NCBI RefSeq assembly: GCF_036323735.1
Contig: NC_086028.1
Location: forward strand, 19,752,501-19,816,500
Direction of reading: 5' to 3'
DNA length: 64,000 nucleotides
DNA from: Rattus norvegicus
Lineage: Eukaryota > Chordata > Mammalia > Rodentia > Muridae
Below are positions 21,424 through 33,400 of this stretch, piece by piece (the stretch's first letter is position 1; every line of letters begins with the position of its first letter). A program made the translations under genes and the position numbers. The notes under the pieces are model-generated. The model was not told where the DNA came from. It saw nothing but the letters and a program-made list of their open reading frames with translations, and ran no database searches.

Positions 21424-24400
21424 CTACCAACATTAAGAAGATATTCTGAATTCAAGTATGGTCAAGAAAAAGAAGTGCCTAACAGAGTGGGCGTCCAAAA
21501 GGGGGAGTGTTATTTTAAATACACAGGACAAGAACTATTAGTAGATTCCATTAGGATACTAAGTGGCTGACTCTAAAATGAGTTTTTCTATCAGTAGACT
21601 TAACTTTTAAAAAATGTTTTATAAGTATCTTTAAGTCTGATAAAAGGTCAAGGATGCCAAAGTTAAAGTATTAAGTAAAAGGAGATACTCACCATAAGAA
21701 CATGGAATACAAAATTCAAAATGCTAAAGCAATATTTTAAGGTTGATAACACATTCAAAAAGTTAAGCACAAAGATGAAAAAAACAGAACCTCAGGCTTC
21801 CCAAGTACATGTCTGTCTCAGTCAAGAAAGCAGAAAAAAACAACCAATCAACAAAACTCTCCAAACTGAGTTTCCATCAGGCAAGCAGTAACAAACAGTG
21901 CAGATGCTTGAAAGGTCTAAAGACTCTTCATGGGAAAGCATTCATTATCTGACTGAAGCAGGCCGTACTCTAGTCGTAGCTAAGCCCACCTTTACTGTGA
22001 CTAAGTTAACTCAGAATTGTGTGTCTAAGCTAAACAAGCAGAAATGATATAAGGTTGGCAATTTTTGTTTACAGATGTATTTATTTATTTATTATGTATA
22101 CAGTGCTCTATGTGCATGTATGTTTGCACACCAGAGGAGGGCACCAGATTTATTATACACAGGCACTATGTGGTTGCTGGGAACTGAACTCAGGACCTCT
22201 GGAAGAGTAGCCAACACTCTTAACCTCTGAGCCATCTCTCCAGCTGGATTGGAAATGTTTTTAGTAGATGGACTTACACACTTAAAAACAAATGCTCTGA
22301 AATATTTTCTAGTTTTGCTGTGGGTTTTAATCAGACAAAAACTTTCCAGTGTACAATGGAGAGCATTAGTGGTGTGGCATGCATCTGTGTACTGCTGCTC
22401 AACAACAAAGGGCAGGGAGACAAACGAGCACAGCAGACAACAAGGCGCCATGGCCATCTGAGATTCTCCAGAGAGACAGACATGTCACAGGCAGTGCCCG
22501 CTGGGTTCCTCTCAGAATGTTTGAGGCTGGGGGAGATATTCACTAGAATACTGTTTTAATTTCATGTGTCTTATAGACTTAAACATTATTTTAAAAATAA
22601 TGTTTAATAGCAGCTAGCAGCTGATGTTTTAACGGGTGAATACTTTGTTTAGTAGCACTGGGAACTTAAAATCACATGAAGCACACCAGGAGGCCCTTTG
22701 GTATGGGGGGGCTGTGTCTCCCTCTCAGTTAAATGTCTGATTCTGCACTCACTCTTTTGAGACTCACACACTTCGCAGAGAGCTCATCTCATGGTGCAAA
22801 TGCTCATCGAGATGCTCAACCTGTAAGTGCATGCAGGTCTACGGTAACACATTCGTCACTGCGCTGCGTGTAGACATCACTCAGCTCCTCACACAGTCTG
22901 CCTCCTTCATTTTCCTGACTCACTTTTTAAAACTTCTTGTACAAGTGTGTGGGTGTATGTACAAGTGTGTGGGTGTATGTGTTCTGCCTGTCCTTCCTGT
23001 GCCCGTCCCTTTCGACTTTGCTTCTGTTTTCGTGTCACATGCACATATATGATTTTAATCACATATAAAATTTGGGTGTCACAAATGAGAGAAACATATA
23101 TTGTTGGTCTGAGACCAGCTTAATTAGTTTAGCATGAGCCTCTCCACTTGTATTCTTCTTTCTCCAAATTACCCAGCCCTGTCGCCTCCAAGGCTAAAAG
23201 TCCCACTGCATTCAGACCACAGAGCCTCCACCCATGCCCGTGCTGCTGGACATCCAGGTCAGGCCCACACTCACTACTGTCCTACTGACCTTGCCATGTG
23301 TCCAGACCCTCTGTCAGGTGCCAGGCACAGAGCCCTGGAACGATATTTCCTTCACATACCCTCTGATGCTCTCTGTTAGTCACAAACTCAATTACACAGA
23401 AAGCTGGAAGTTTTCAAGTTTTGAAATAAAAATGAAACTAATTAGCTTTGATATTTAAAAACGTCAAGCAGGCATCAAAGCCTATTTCTGCAGGCTTAGT
23501 ATAAATATGAAAAACCATAAAACTTTTACCTGTTCTTACCAAAAATCTTAGGCCTAAATGTTTAAGACTACTGGAGAGCTCTTTGAGAAAGTTGGTTTTT
23601 CTTTCTCTTGAACAGAGAAAAACAACATTTACCCCACCCAGCAAGACCCTCTGGAACAGAGGGCTGGGCTGTCTCTGCTCTGTGGGCTGGGGAAGTGAGA
23701 CTGCCTAGCATCACTTGCTGTTCACAGCCCTCTCCTCCTGCAGCCACCTTAGTCTACCTGACTCTATGACAAGAACCAAAGGAAGGTCACTCAGACAGCA
23801 GAGCTCCAAGTGCAGTGGTGGGAAGAGAGACAGAGCCACACGGCACAGTGCAGGCAGGGAGAAAGGAAAGACGGAGAAGGCTGCTGGTGGCCAGGCAGAA
23901 AGACACACTGACCTGGGAGAACTGGGGGTGTTCCCACTTTGTTCATGTAGGACCTCAGTGCTGGCTGGACTAGCCACAAGCGTCACACACTTCTCCTTCT
24001 TCGGCTGTGTATCCAGAGGCAGGCTCTTATGAGGAGAGAGGCTGGCTGGCTGCTTCCACTGCACCGTGTTATCTTTTAAGTTATCAAGACAGGACTCCTC
24101 CTTCCTCTCAAGTGGAAGTCTAGAAACGTCTTCCCCAGTGGCACTGGCAGCAGCTGTTTCTTCTGGGGTGTTTATATTCAATGGCAGCACCTCACGCCTC
24201 CTTTTGAGTACAGGTACTTCAATTCTCTCTGAAAAAAAAAACAAGCATAAAATATATGCTTATCGAATAAAAACAAAGACACATTCCAAGAAAACTCAGT
24301 GAGTTATACACGAATTCACTTCCCTTTTTGGTTCTCTGAAGATACACTTTTCTCTTTGATAAAATATACACTTTTTTTTTTTTTTTTTTTGTTCTTTTTT

Positions 24401-27400
24401 TCGGAGCTGGGGACCGAACCCAGGGCTTTGCGCTTCCTAGGCAAGTGCTCTACCGCTGAGCTAAATCCCCAACCCCAAAATATACACTTTTAAGTTAAAT
24501 TTTCATATAAATACACATTGCATGTTGAGTACCCTTCCAGCCCCCTTCGTTCTCCCATTTTCTCGGCTCTCCTCCTGCCCCCTCACTCTCCTGGTCATCT
24601 TCACTTCCACTTCCTCCTCCTGTCTTCACCATCTCTCTGACATGCACTCTTCACTGTTCTGTCTCTGGGGTCCAGGAAAGGACTCCAGGCTTCACCCTCA
24701 CTCAACTCCAGCTGTGGCCCCACACACCAGCAACTCTGTCCTATCAGACTATCTGTAACCTTCTCCTTGTCAATTCTGTAATGCAGAAAGCCCAGGAATG
24801 GCCAGGATGTGCAGGTGAAAGCAGGACATCTTCCTGAACCTCTGGGAGGTACAGCATCTGTGGCCGAGTCCAGGAGTTCTGGTTCAAGTCTCACACTGCA
24901 GCCAGGTGACCTCGGGCAGTAACTTCTCTGCACTTCAGTATCTTTAAATTTAAGAATGCCAAGCCTGCTTCACTCAGTACTGTCTTACAGAGGTGAAATG
25001 AAAAGGACAGATGGAACTACGAATACTGGTTATGTACGCCTCCTGGACTCATCTATAGAATATACTCAGACTCTTGCCACTTCTACGATGCATGTCTCCC
25101 CAGCTGCAACCACATCCTGCCTCACAGCAGCGACTGCAGAGCATCTGGCCTCATGGCCTCCTGACCGCTGTGAGGGTCCCACAGCCGCTCAGTGACTCGC
25201 TCTGTTTAATGCCTTTCTCCCACCTACACATTAAGGTGCCTTTTCATTTTCAATACCAGAACACCAGCAGTCTGAGGTCCTGCAGCAGGACGCTTCCCGC
25301 TCACACTGCTGCTTTCAGACCGGCAAGCTCCCACCTTTATTTCACACTGTGCTTCTGAATCACCCTGACCCCCACCACCTCAAGTCTTTGCTGGGTTGAC
25401 AGACCACTGAAATTCATAATGGGTAATTCTTAATCAGGGGAGCCTACTGGAGTCAAAGAGAAAGAAGCCTTTTTAAAACTATAAAAAAAAAAAAACTAAA
25501 AAAAAAATAAAAATCTTCCTATTGTCAACAATCTCCCCCTAGTGGTGAAACTCACTATAGTTCTCAGAGATGACTGCAAACAGAGTTGAGGCAAAGGTAC
25601 AGTTCTCTGGACCCAAATCCCACCCAGAGAGAGCTGGTCTCTGAGGAGTGCTGTACTCCTAAGTTCACAGGTGAGATGAACACTTTTGCTCCAATAACTA
25701 GCCAAAGAGGAGACCACGGGGTTTAGGAACCACAGAGCAACCAGGGACAGGATTCTTCTGGTCTCCATCTGCACCTGAGTTAACCCAGTAGCACCGCTCT
25801 CCAGACCCAAATCCCACCCAGAGGAAGCTGGTCTCCTAGGAGTGCTGACACACTTAAGATCACAGGATCACAGGAGGGACAGACTCCAGTCTGAGACAGC
25901 AAGACCAACCAACACCAGAGATGACCAGATGGTGAGACATAAGCACAAGAACCTAAGCAACAGAAACCAAGGCTACTTGGCATCACCAGAACCCAGTTCT
26001 CCCACCACAGCAGGTTCTGGATTCCCTAGCACACCAGAAAAGCATGATCTGGATTTAAAATCACCTCTCATGATGATGATCGAGGACTTTAAGAAGGACA
26101 TAAATAACTCCCTTAAAGAAATACAAGAGGGCACAGGTAAATGGGTAGAAACCCTTAAAGAGGAAACAAAAAAATCCCTTAAAGAATTACAGAAAAACAC
26201 AACCAAGCATGTGAACCTAAACCATCCAGGATCTAAAACTGGAAGTAGAAACAATAGAGAAACACAAAGGGAGACAACTCTGGAGATTGAAAACCAGGGA
26301 AGAGATTAGGAGTCACAGATGCGAGCATCACCAACAGAATACAAGAGATAAAGAGAGAATCTCAGGGGCAGAAGATACCATAGAAAACAAAAAGCTCCTA
26401 ACCTGCAACATCCAGGAAATCAGGACACAATGAGAAGATCAAACCTAAGGATAATAGGTATAGAAGAGAGTGAAGACTCCCAACTTAAAGGGCCAGTAAA
26501 TATATCCAACAAAATTATAGAAGAAAACTTCCCTAACCTAAAGAAAGAGATGCCCATAAACATACAAGAAGCCTACAGAACTCCAAATAGATTGGACCAG
26601 GAAAAAAATTCTTCCTGTACTAATCAAAACACCAAATACACAAAACAAAGAATATTAAAAGCAACAAGAGAAAAAGGTCAAGTAACATATAAAGGCAGAT
26701 CTATCAGAATTATACCAGAGACTCTAAAAGCCAGAATATTCTGGGCGGATATCATACAGACCCTAGGAGAAAACAAATGCCAGCCTAGGCTACTATACCC
26801 AGCAAAAGTCTCAATTAACATAAATTAACATAAAGAACAAAATATTCTATGACAAAACCAAATTCACACACTATCTTTATACAAATTCGGCCCTACAAAG
26901 GATAATAGATGGAAAACTCCAACACAAGGAGGGAAACTATACCCTAGGAAAAGCAAGAGAGTAATCTTTCAACTAACCCAAAAGCAGATACCCACACAAA
27001 TATAATTCCACCTCTAACAACAAAAATAACAGGAAACAACAATCACGTTTCCTTAATCTCTCTTAGTATCAATGGACTCAATTCCCCAATAAAAAGACAC
27101 AGACTAAGAGACTGGATACATAAACAGAACCCAGCGTTTGCTGCATACTAGAAACACACCTCAGTGACAAAGACAGACACTACCTCATAGTAAAAGGCTG
27201 GAAAACAATTTTTCCAAGCAAGTGGTCCCAAGAAACAAGCTGGAGTGGCCATTCTAATATTGAATAAAATCAACTTTCAACCAAAAGTATCAAAAAAGAT
27301 AAAGGACACTCCATACTCATCAAAGGACCCAAAAGACACTCTAACATATAAGGACATGTTAACATGCTCCACTATGTTCATAGAGCCTTATTTATAATAG

Positions 27401-30400
27401 CCAGAAGCTGGAAAGAACCCAGATGTCCTTCAGTGGAGGAATGGATACAGAAAATGTGAGACATTTACACAATGGAGTACTGGAGGATTAACTGTGTGTG
27501 TGGCTAAGCCTCCAGGCCTTTAGGTATCTCATTGTAATGAAGATCTGTCTTGAGCCTATGTGACCTCGTCCACTACCTGTGAAGGGGCTTGGGGCGTTGC
27601 CCTTACATGACTAATGGTCACAAATCTATGGAGGACTGCAGGCTAGTGACCGGCCTGGTTTCCTGGGAGTGAGGCAAAGCACATACCATCCCTTTCAGGA
27701 TCTTTAGGATTCAAACAGCCTCAACTGGGAACCAGGCCATCTTTCACTGTCCCACAGAGTACTATTGAGTTATTAAAAAACAATGATTTCATGAAATTCT
27801 TAGGCAAAAGGATGGAATTAGAAAATATCATCCTGAGTGAGGTAACCCGGTCTTAGAAGAACACACATGGTATACACTCACTGATAAGTGGATATTAGCT
27901 CAAAAGCTTGGAATACTCAAGATACAATTCACAGACCACATGAAGCTCAATAAGAAGGAAGACCAAAATGTGGATGCTTCAGTCCTTCTTAGAAGGGAGA
28001 ACAAAATACTCATAGAAAGAAATATGGAGACAAAGTGTGGAGCAGAGTATGAAGGAAAGGCCATCCAGAGATCCATCCCATACACAGACACTGTTGCAGA
28101 TGCCAAGAAGTGCTTGCTAACAGGAGCCTGATTAGATGTCTCCTGAGAGGCTCTGCTAGAGGCCTGACAAATGCAGAGGTGTGCTCACAATCAACCATTG
28201 TACTGAGCACAGGGTCCCCAATGGAGGAGTTAGAGAAAGGACTGAAGGAGCTGAAGGGTTTTGCAACTCATAGGAAGAACAATATCAACCAACCAGAGCT
28301 CCCAGGGACTAAACCACCAAACAAAGAGTATACGTGGAGGGACCCATGGCTCCAGCTGCATATGTAGCAGAGAATGGCCTTGTTGGACATCATGGGAAGA
28401 GAGTCTTTTGGTCCTGGGAAGGCTTAATGCCCCAGTGTAGGGAAAAGTCAGGGCTGGGAGTGGGTAGGTAGGTCGGGGAGCACCCTCATAGAAGCAGGAG
28501 GAGGGAGGATGGGATAGCAGGTTTCAAGAGGGGAAACCAGGAAATGGGATAACATCTGAAAAGTAAATAAATGAAATATCCAATAAAAATATGTAATATA
28601 TATATATCATATATGCGCACGCGCGCACACACACACACACAAAGAATCCTTAAACTAAAACATGTTAACACAGTCTTTTCAGAAGGAGATAGGTCAGAAC
28701 CACACACAGCATTCATATATTTCTTAACACAGACTTTCTAATTTTCAATTTACACACAAGAAAACCCAATGTTTATAGCAGTTACAAAGATTCTATACAT
28801 AAGCTATTTCCTGAGTAATTAGATTTAGTATATTTCTCTCATCAAAATGTTTTTCCTTAAAAACAGAACTCTTGAGATGGCGCACACCTTTAATTCCAGC
28901 ACTCGGCAGGCATCAGCAGTAGGTTCTCAAATTCACATCTGGACTATACGAAGAATTCTATGCTCACCAGGTCTGCATAGTGAGATCCCATATCAACGTT
29001 AAGTAGAGAGGAAGGACGGAAAGAAGGAAATCCACGATATAAGGTGGAAGAAGATGGTAGAATCTTTATTTCCATTATCTGTCTAGGTCTGAATAACCAT
29101 GTACTCAAAAATACTTCATAGGGCTTGCAAAACAAAATTCAAAAGTAAGATGGTGAAGACTCTGGACCTCCGCCAACACACACACACACACACACACACG
29201 CACGCACACACATACACACACACACACACACGCACACACATACACACACACACGGAGCAACTGAACTATATATAAAAGGTTCTCCATGCCTGTGATCCCC
29301 TTGCCCCCAGCCACTATGGGATCATGCACAGAATCACGTGACTGTGCTCAAAGAGAGACGTGAAGATAGAGACATCTGACTTCCCTGTCATTCTCACTCA
29401 CATCCTTCCTTACAACTCCACACTGTCCCACAAGGGAGACTACCAGGGGGTTTTCACACTCCAAGTGAGAGGAAAACAGGCCAACAGGAATTAAGATCCA
29501 GAGTGTGACAGTAGCCCTTTGTCCCTGCCAAACATTCCAGACAGACTACATTAGGTCCCACACTGCCGGAGGCGTAGGCCACATGGCCTTTGGACTTGAG
29601 TGTGTGACTGGCTCTCCCATGTCCTGAGTGCCCTCTTATGGACTGTTCATGGGCCCACCCAGGGTGGATACTGTATAGGACACAGAGCCATCACAAAACC
29701 GACAGCTAACCTGTGCTCAGAGTGACCTCTAAATGCTGAAGTTGAAAAGTGGGCCACTCAGTTTCCAAACAAACAAACAACTACACCACTACCAAAATAA
29801 TCAAACAAAAGTCCCAGGCAAAGACGGATGGCAATGAGTGTAAGAAACACCTAATTCATCATCCAGAGATACATTTAGGGACGGAGATAGCCAAGGATGG
29901 AATGCCTCAAAAAGGGTGAAACAAGGTACCAATGAAAGAACTTAAGACAGGCATGTGAGTGATCTGGTGGACAAACAACTTAGCCATTTTAAGAAAAATC
30001 AGGGGACTGGAGAGATGGCTCAGCGGTTAAGAGCACTGATTCTTTTCCAGAGGTCCTGAGTTCAATTCCCAGCACCAACATGTGGCTCACAACCATCTGT
30101 AATGGGATCCGATGACCTCTTCTGGTGTATCTGAAGACAGCAATAGTGTACTTGCATACATGAAATAAATAAGTCTTAAAAAAAAAAAAACAAAACCAAA
30201 AAACAGAGAATTTCAAGCCAGGTCAGATAATGAAAAACATAAGAAAAAACAAACAGTAAATGAAAAATCAAGTAGATGATATCAACCAGAATAAAGAATA
30301 GTGAGTCTTAAAGACAGGCTGTTGGAGAATAAAGGAAAAAAAGAAAATGAATGAGAAGGAAGAAACATCAGTAGTTTAGGAGACAGCATCCAAAGGGAAC

Positions 30401-33400
30401 GTCTGCCACTGGTACCAGAAGAGAACTAGAGAATGACAAAAAGTGTATTAAAGTTTATTCAAAGGAATAACAGAAAACATAATAAACCCAAGATATGTAA
30501 AAGGATGGGAAGGTCAAAAGCACGGCAGCCCCGCAGCAGACTTTCAGAGTACAGTAAACCCCACAGACAAGGAATCCACTTGACTAGACCCGTCTTCCAA
30601 AAAAAGCTAACGGATGCTCAAAAGGAAAGGGTGAAGATGCTAATGTGCGCCATGACACCACATGAAGGTGGGGTGGACGGTCATGGCTCAGTGGTTAAAC
30701 GCGCTGGCTGCCCTTCCAGAGGACCTGAGTTCAATTCCCAGCACCCACACGGCAGCTCACATCTGTCCTTACCTGCAGTTCCAGGTTATCTGACATCGTC
30801 TTCTGATCTTCACAGGCACAGTGTGCACATGGTGTACAGACATACATGCAGACACACAGCCGTATGCACGGACATACAGACACCTTGGGTGGGGACACCT
30901 TGGGTGGGGACACCTTGGGTGGCGAAGAAGAAGCACCTCATGTCTAACACCTAAAATGGTAGAGAGAACCCTGGACTCTGGACTTGAGAGCCACAGCCTC
31001 CGTGCCCTCAGCAGAAAGACTTAAAAACAATACTAACAAAGGAACGATTCCAATCAATTGTTATAATAAGGAATATAAAAAGATTTGAATTTTTGACAAC
31101 AAAAATAAAAGCAAGGAGAGAAATGGAACTAAGTAAAGGGTTTTTTCCTTTGTATTTAAAACTGTCACCGTTCCATTCAATATAACTTGTTTTAAATATT
31201 AAGATGTTCTTTATAAGCTGCAGGTAATTATAAGTAAAAAAAGTTCAAATCTGAGGCATGGAACCAAATATAACAACTGAGAAACATTACTCTGTAATGG
31301 AGACAGTAGGAGAGAAGGAAGGAAGAAAAGGCCTAACAACCAGCAAACAACCAGCATTGCAGCGGCACCAAGGTCTTAGCGATCAGTAATTGCCCTGGAT
31401 GCAGATGGATCACATAATCTAATGAAGACAGAGAGTAGCTGACAGGTTACAAAAGTGAGAGCAAATGATGCTGCTGGCACGAGACTCACTTTATCTGCAA
31501 GGATGTGCAGAAGCTAAAAATGAATGAATAAAAATGTAATCCACCAGAGAAGGTGAGATATTTATGTCAAGTCAAATAAACTTCACATCAAAACTATGAG
31601 ACTGGGACATTAAAGAATGATCAAGGGGCCCAGACCAGACCTGTAGCATGAATATACACAGTAGCCCGCCATGCAGGTGCCATCAAATCTGTATTAGAGG
31701 GACAACAGGACAAGCAACAATTGCAGAGGCCAACACCCTGCTTACAGCAATGGATGTCATCAGACAAAATCAGCAACACTGTGCACTACAAACTGACTGT
31801 TATCTACCTACAGCTGTAGAACTCCCATTTTCTCTACTGCACATGAAGATCACATACTATGGAAAAAACAATTCTGAACAGAAACAAACCCAAACTGACC
31901 CCAAGGAAATCAGCAGTAGAAAAGACACTGAGTAACAGAGCTGAACAGAAAGCTAGGAATTAACTAACCCACCAACACAAAGCCCCAATGTCCACAGAGT
32001 CAAAATATGTAATGGGGAAAGGGGGATTTCTGCAATTAACTGTGCTAAGAGAACAGGGTGATCGCTGCATGACTGAACTAGGGAAGACCTAGTGAGGTCT
32101 TCTAGAGGAGACCTCAAAGCACAAGCAGTCAAAGCAAGAATAAACATGAGGGCATATCATCCTAAAACTCCTGCAACAGCAAAGGGAATGATGAAGAGAG
32201 CCTACTCAGAGGAAGAAAGGACAGCAAATTACACACCTATAAAACCTTAGTGTCTACAAATTATAAAAACCCAAAAGCAAATACCTCTCCAACAATCTCA
32301 TTTTATAACAGAGCAAAATAGGGACTACTGAGATGACTCGCTGATGCTTTCCTCAGGAACCTGAGAACGTGATTCCGAGCTCCAGGAACTGAAGGTAGAA
32401 AGAGGGAACCAGCCTTACACTGTTGGTGTCTGATGACCACACACATGCTGTGGTGTGTAAGCACAGATATGTACAGGTACACACTCACGTGCAAGAATGA
32501 ATACATGTTTAAAAAGTAAATATCATGTGATCTCCTTCAGCTGGGAGCTCTAACAGTCAACAATGATGCACTGTGAATGTCAGAAACTTTCGGAGTTTTC
32601 CCTACTTCAAAGGGATAAAGGCATAAAGATATTCAACTGAAATCATGAGTAGTTCTGAGACGTTTCTACAGAGATGGACTATCTTGATTTAATCATTATA
32701 CAATACATAAATAAGTGGAAACATCACACTGCACCCTAATAATTGTGTCCAATTGCTATGTGTCAGAAGAAAAACAATTAGAACTCTCAATTTGGACAGC
32801 GCTTGAGGTTAAAACTATATCTCAGCATTTTTGGTGGTGAGTCCTGGGACACATGACTAACTTCTGGTCAATAGAATGTCAGCTGACAACATCTAAGGAG
32901 CCTGGATCCTAACATGCAAAATAGTCCATCAGTCCTGGAACCTCCAGGGGTCCATCAGAGGGGGAGAAGGGTGGGCTGAGGGTGTGTGAGAGACAGAGAG
33001 AGAGAGGAAGGCAGGAGTAAGTCCTTGAACCTAAGTCTTGCTTAGTTCCTCTACAAACAAACCTAACTGGGCCAGCTCCTAGTATCAGTTGTTTCAAGAA
33101 AATGAAACTTTGAGTTGGGCATGATGACACACACGCATCTATGATCCCACTCAGGAGGCAGAATAAAGATTATGAATATGAGGCCAGCCTGAACTGCACA
33201 GCGAGACCCTTCCTCCAAGTTACTTCAAAACTCTTTGGGACACCCTGAGATGCTTAAAGGAGAAAAACTTAAGTCCTTGCTGTACAGTATGTTGAACTCA
33301 GACATCCTAAGAGAAAACATGACTACATTCATGTTTATGTAGTAACCAATTCTCTTAATTTCCCTACACATTTGAGGGCTACACTGTACCACAGAAACGC

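Noticed and set aside
23711..23912. C-terminal extension of Spdl1 exon 11 to the stop at 23711
   Set aside because: The sequence after CCCAG|GTCAGT has no Spindly similarity, while a 48-residue exon at 21276-21423 completes the protein in the right phase. It was kept only as a possible retained-intron isoform.
25842..26828. Host gene encoding a charged coiled-coil protein on the plus strand
   Set aside because: The reading frames match the L1 ORF1 layout and are flanked by L1 5'UTR and ORF2 remnants.
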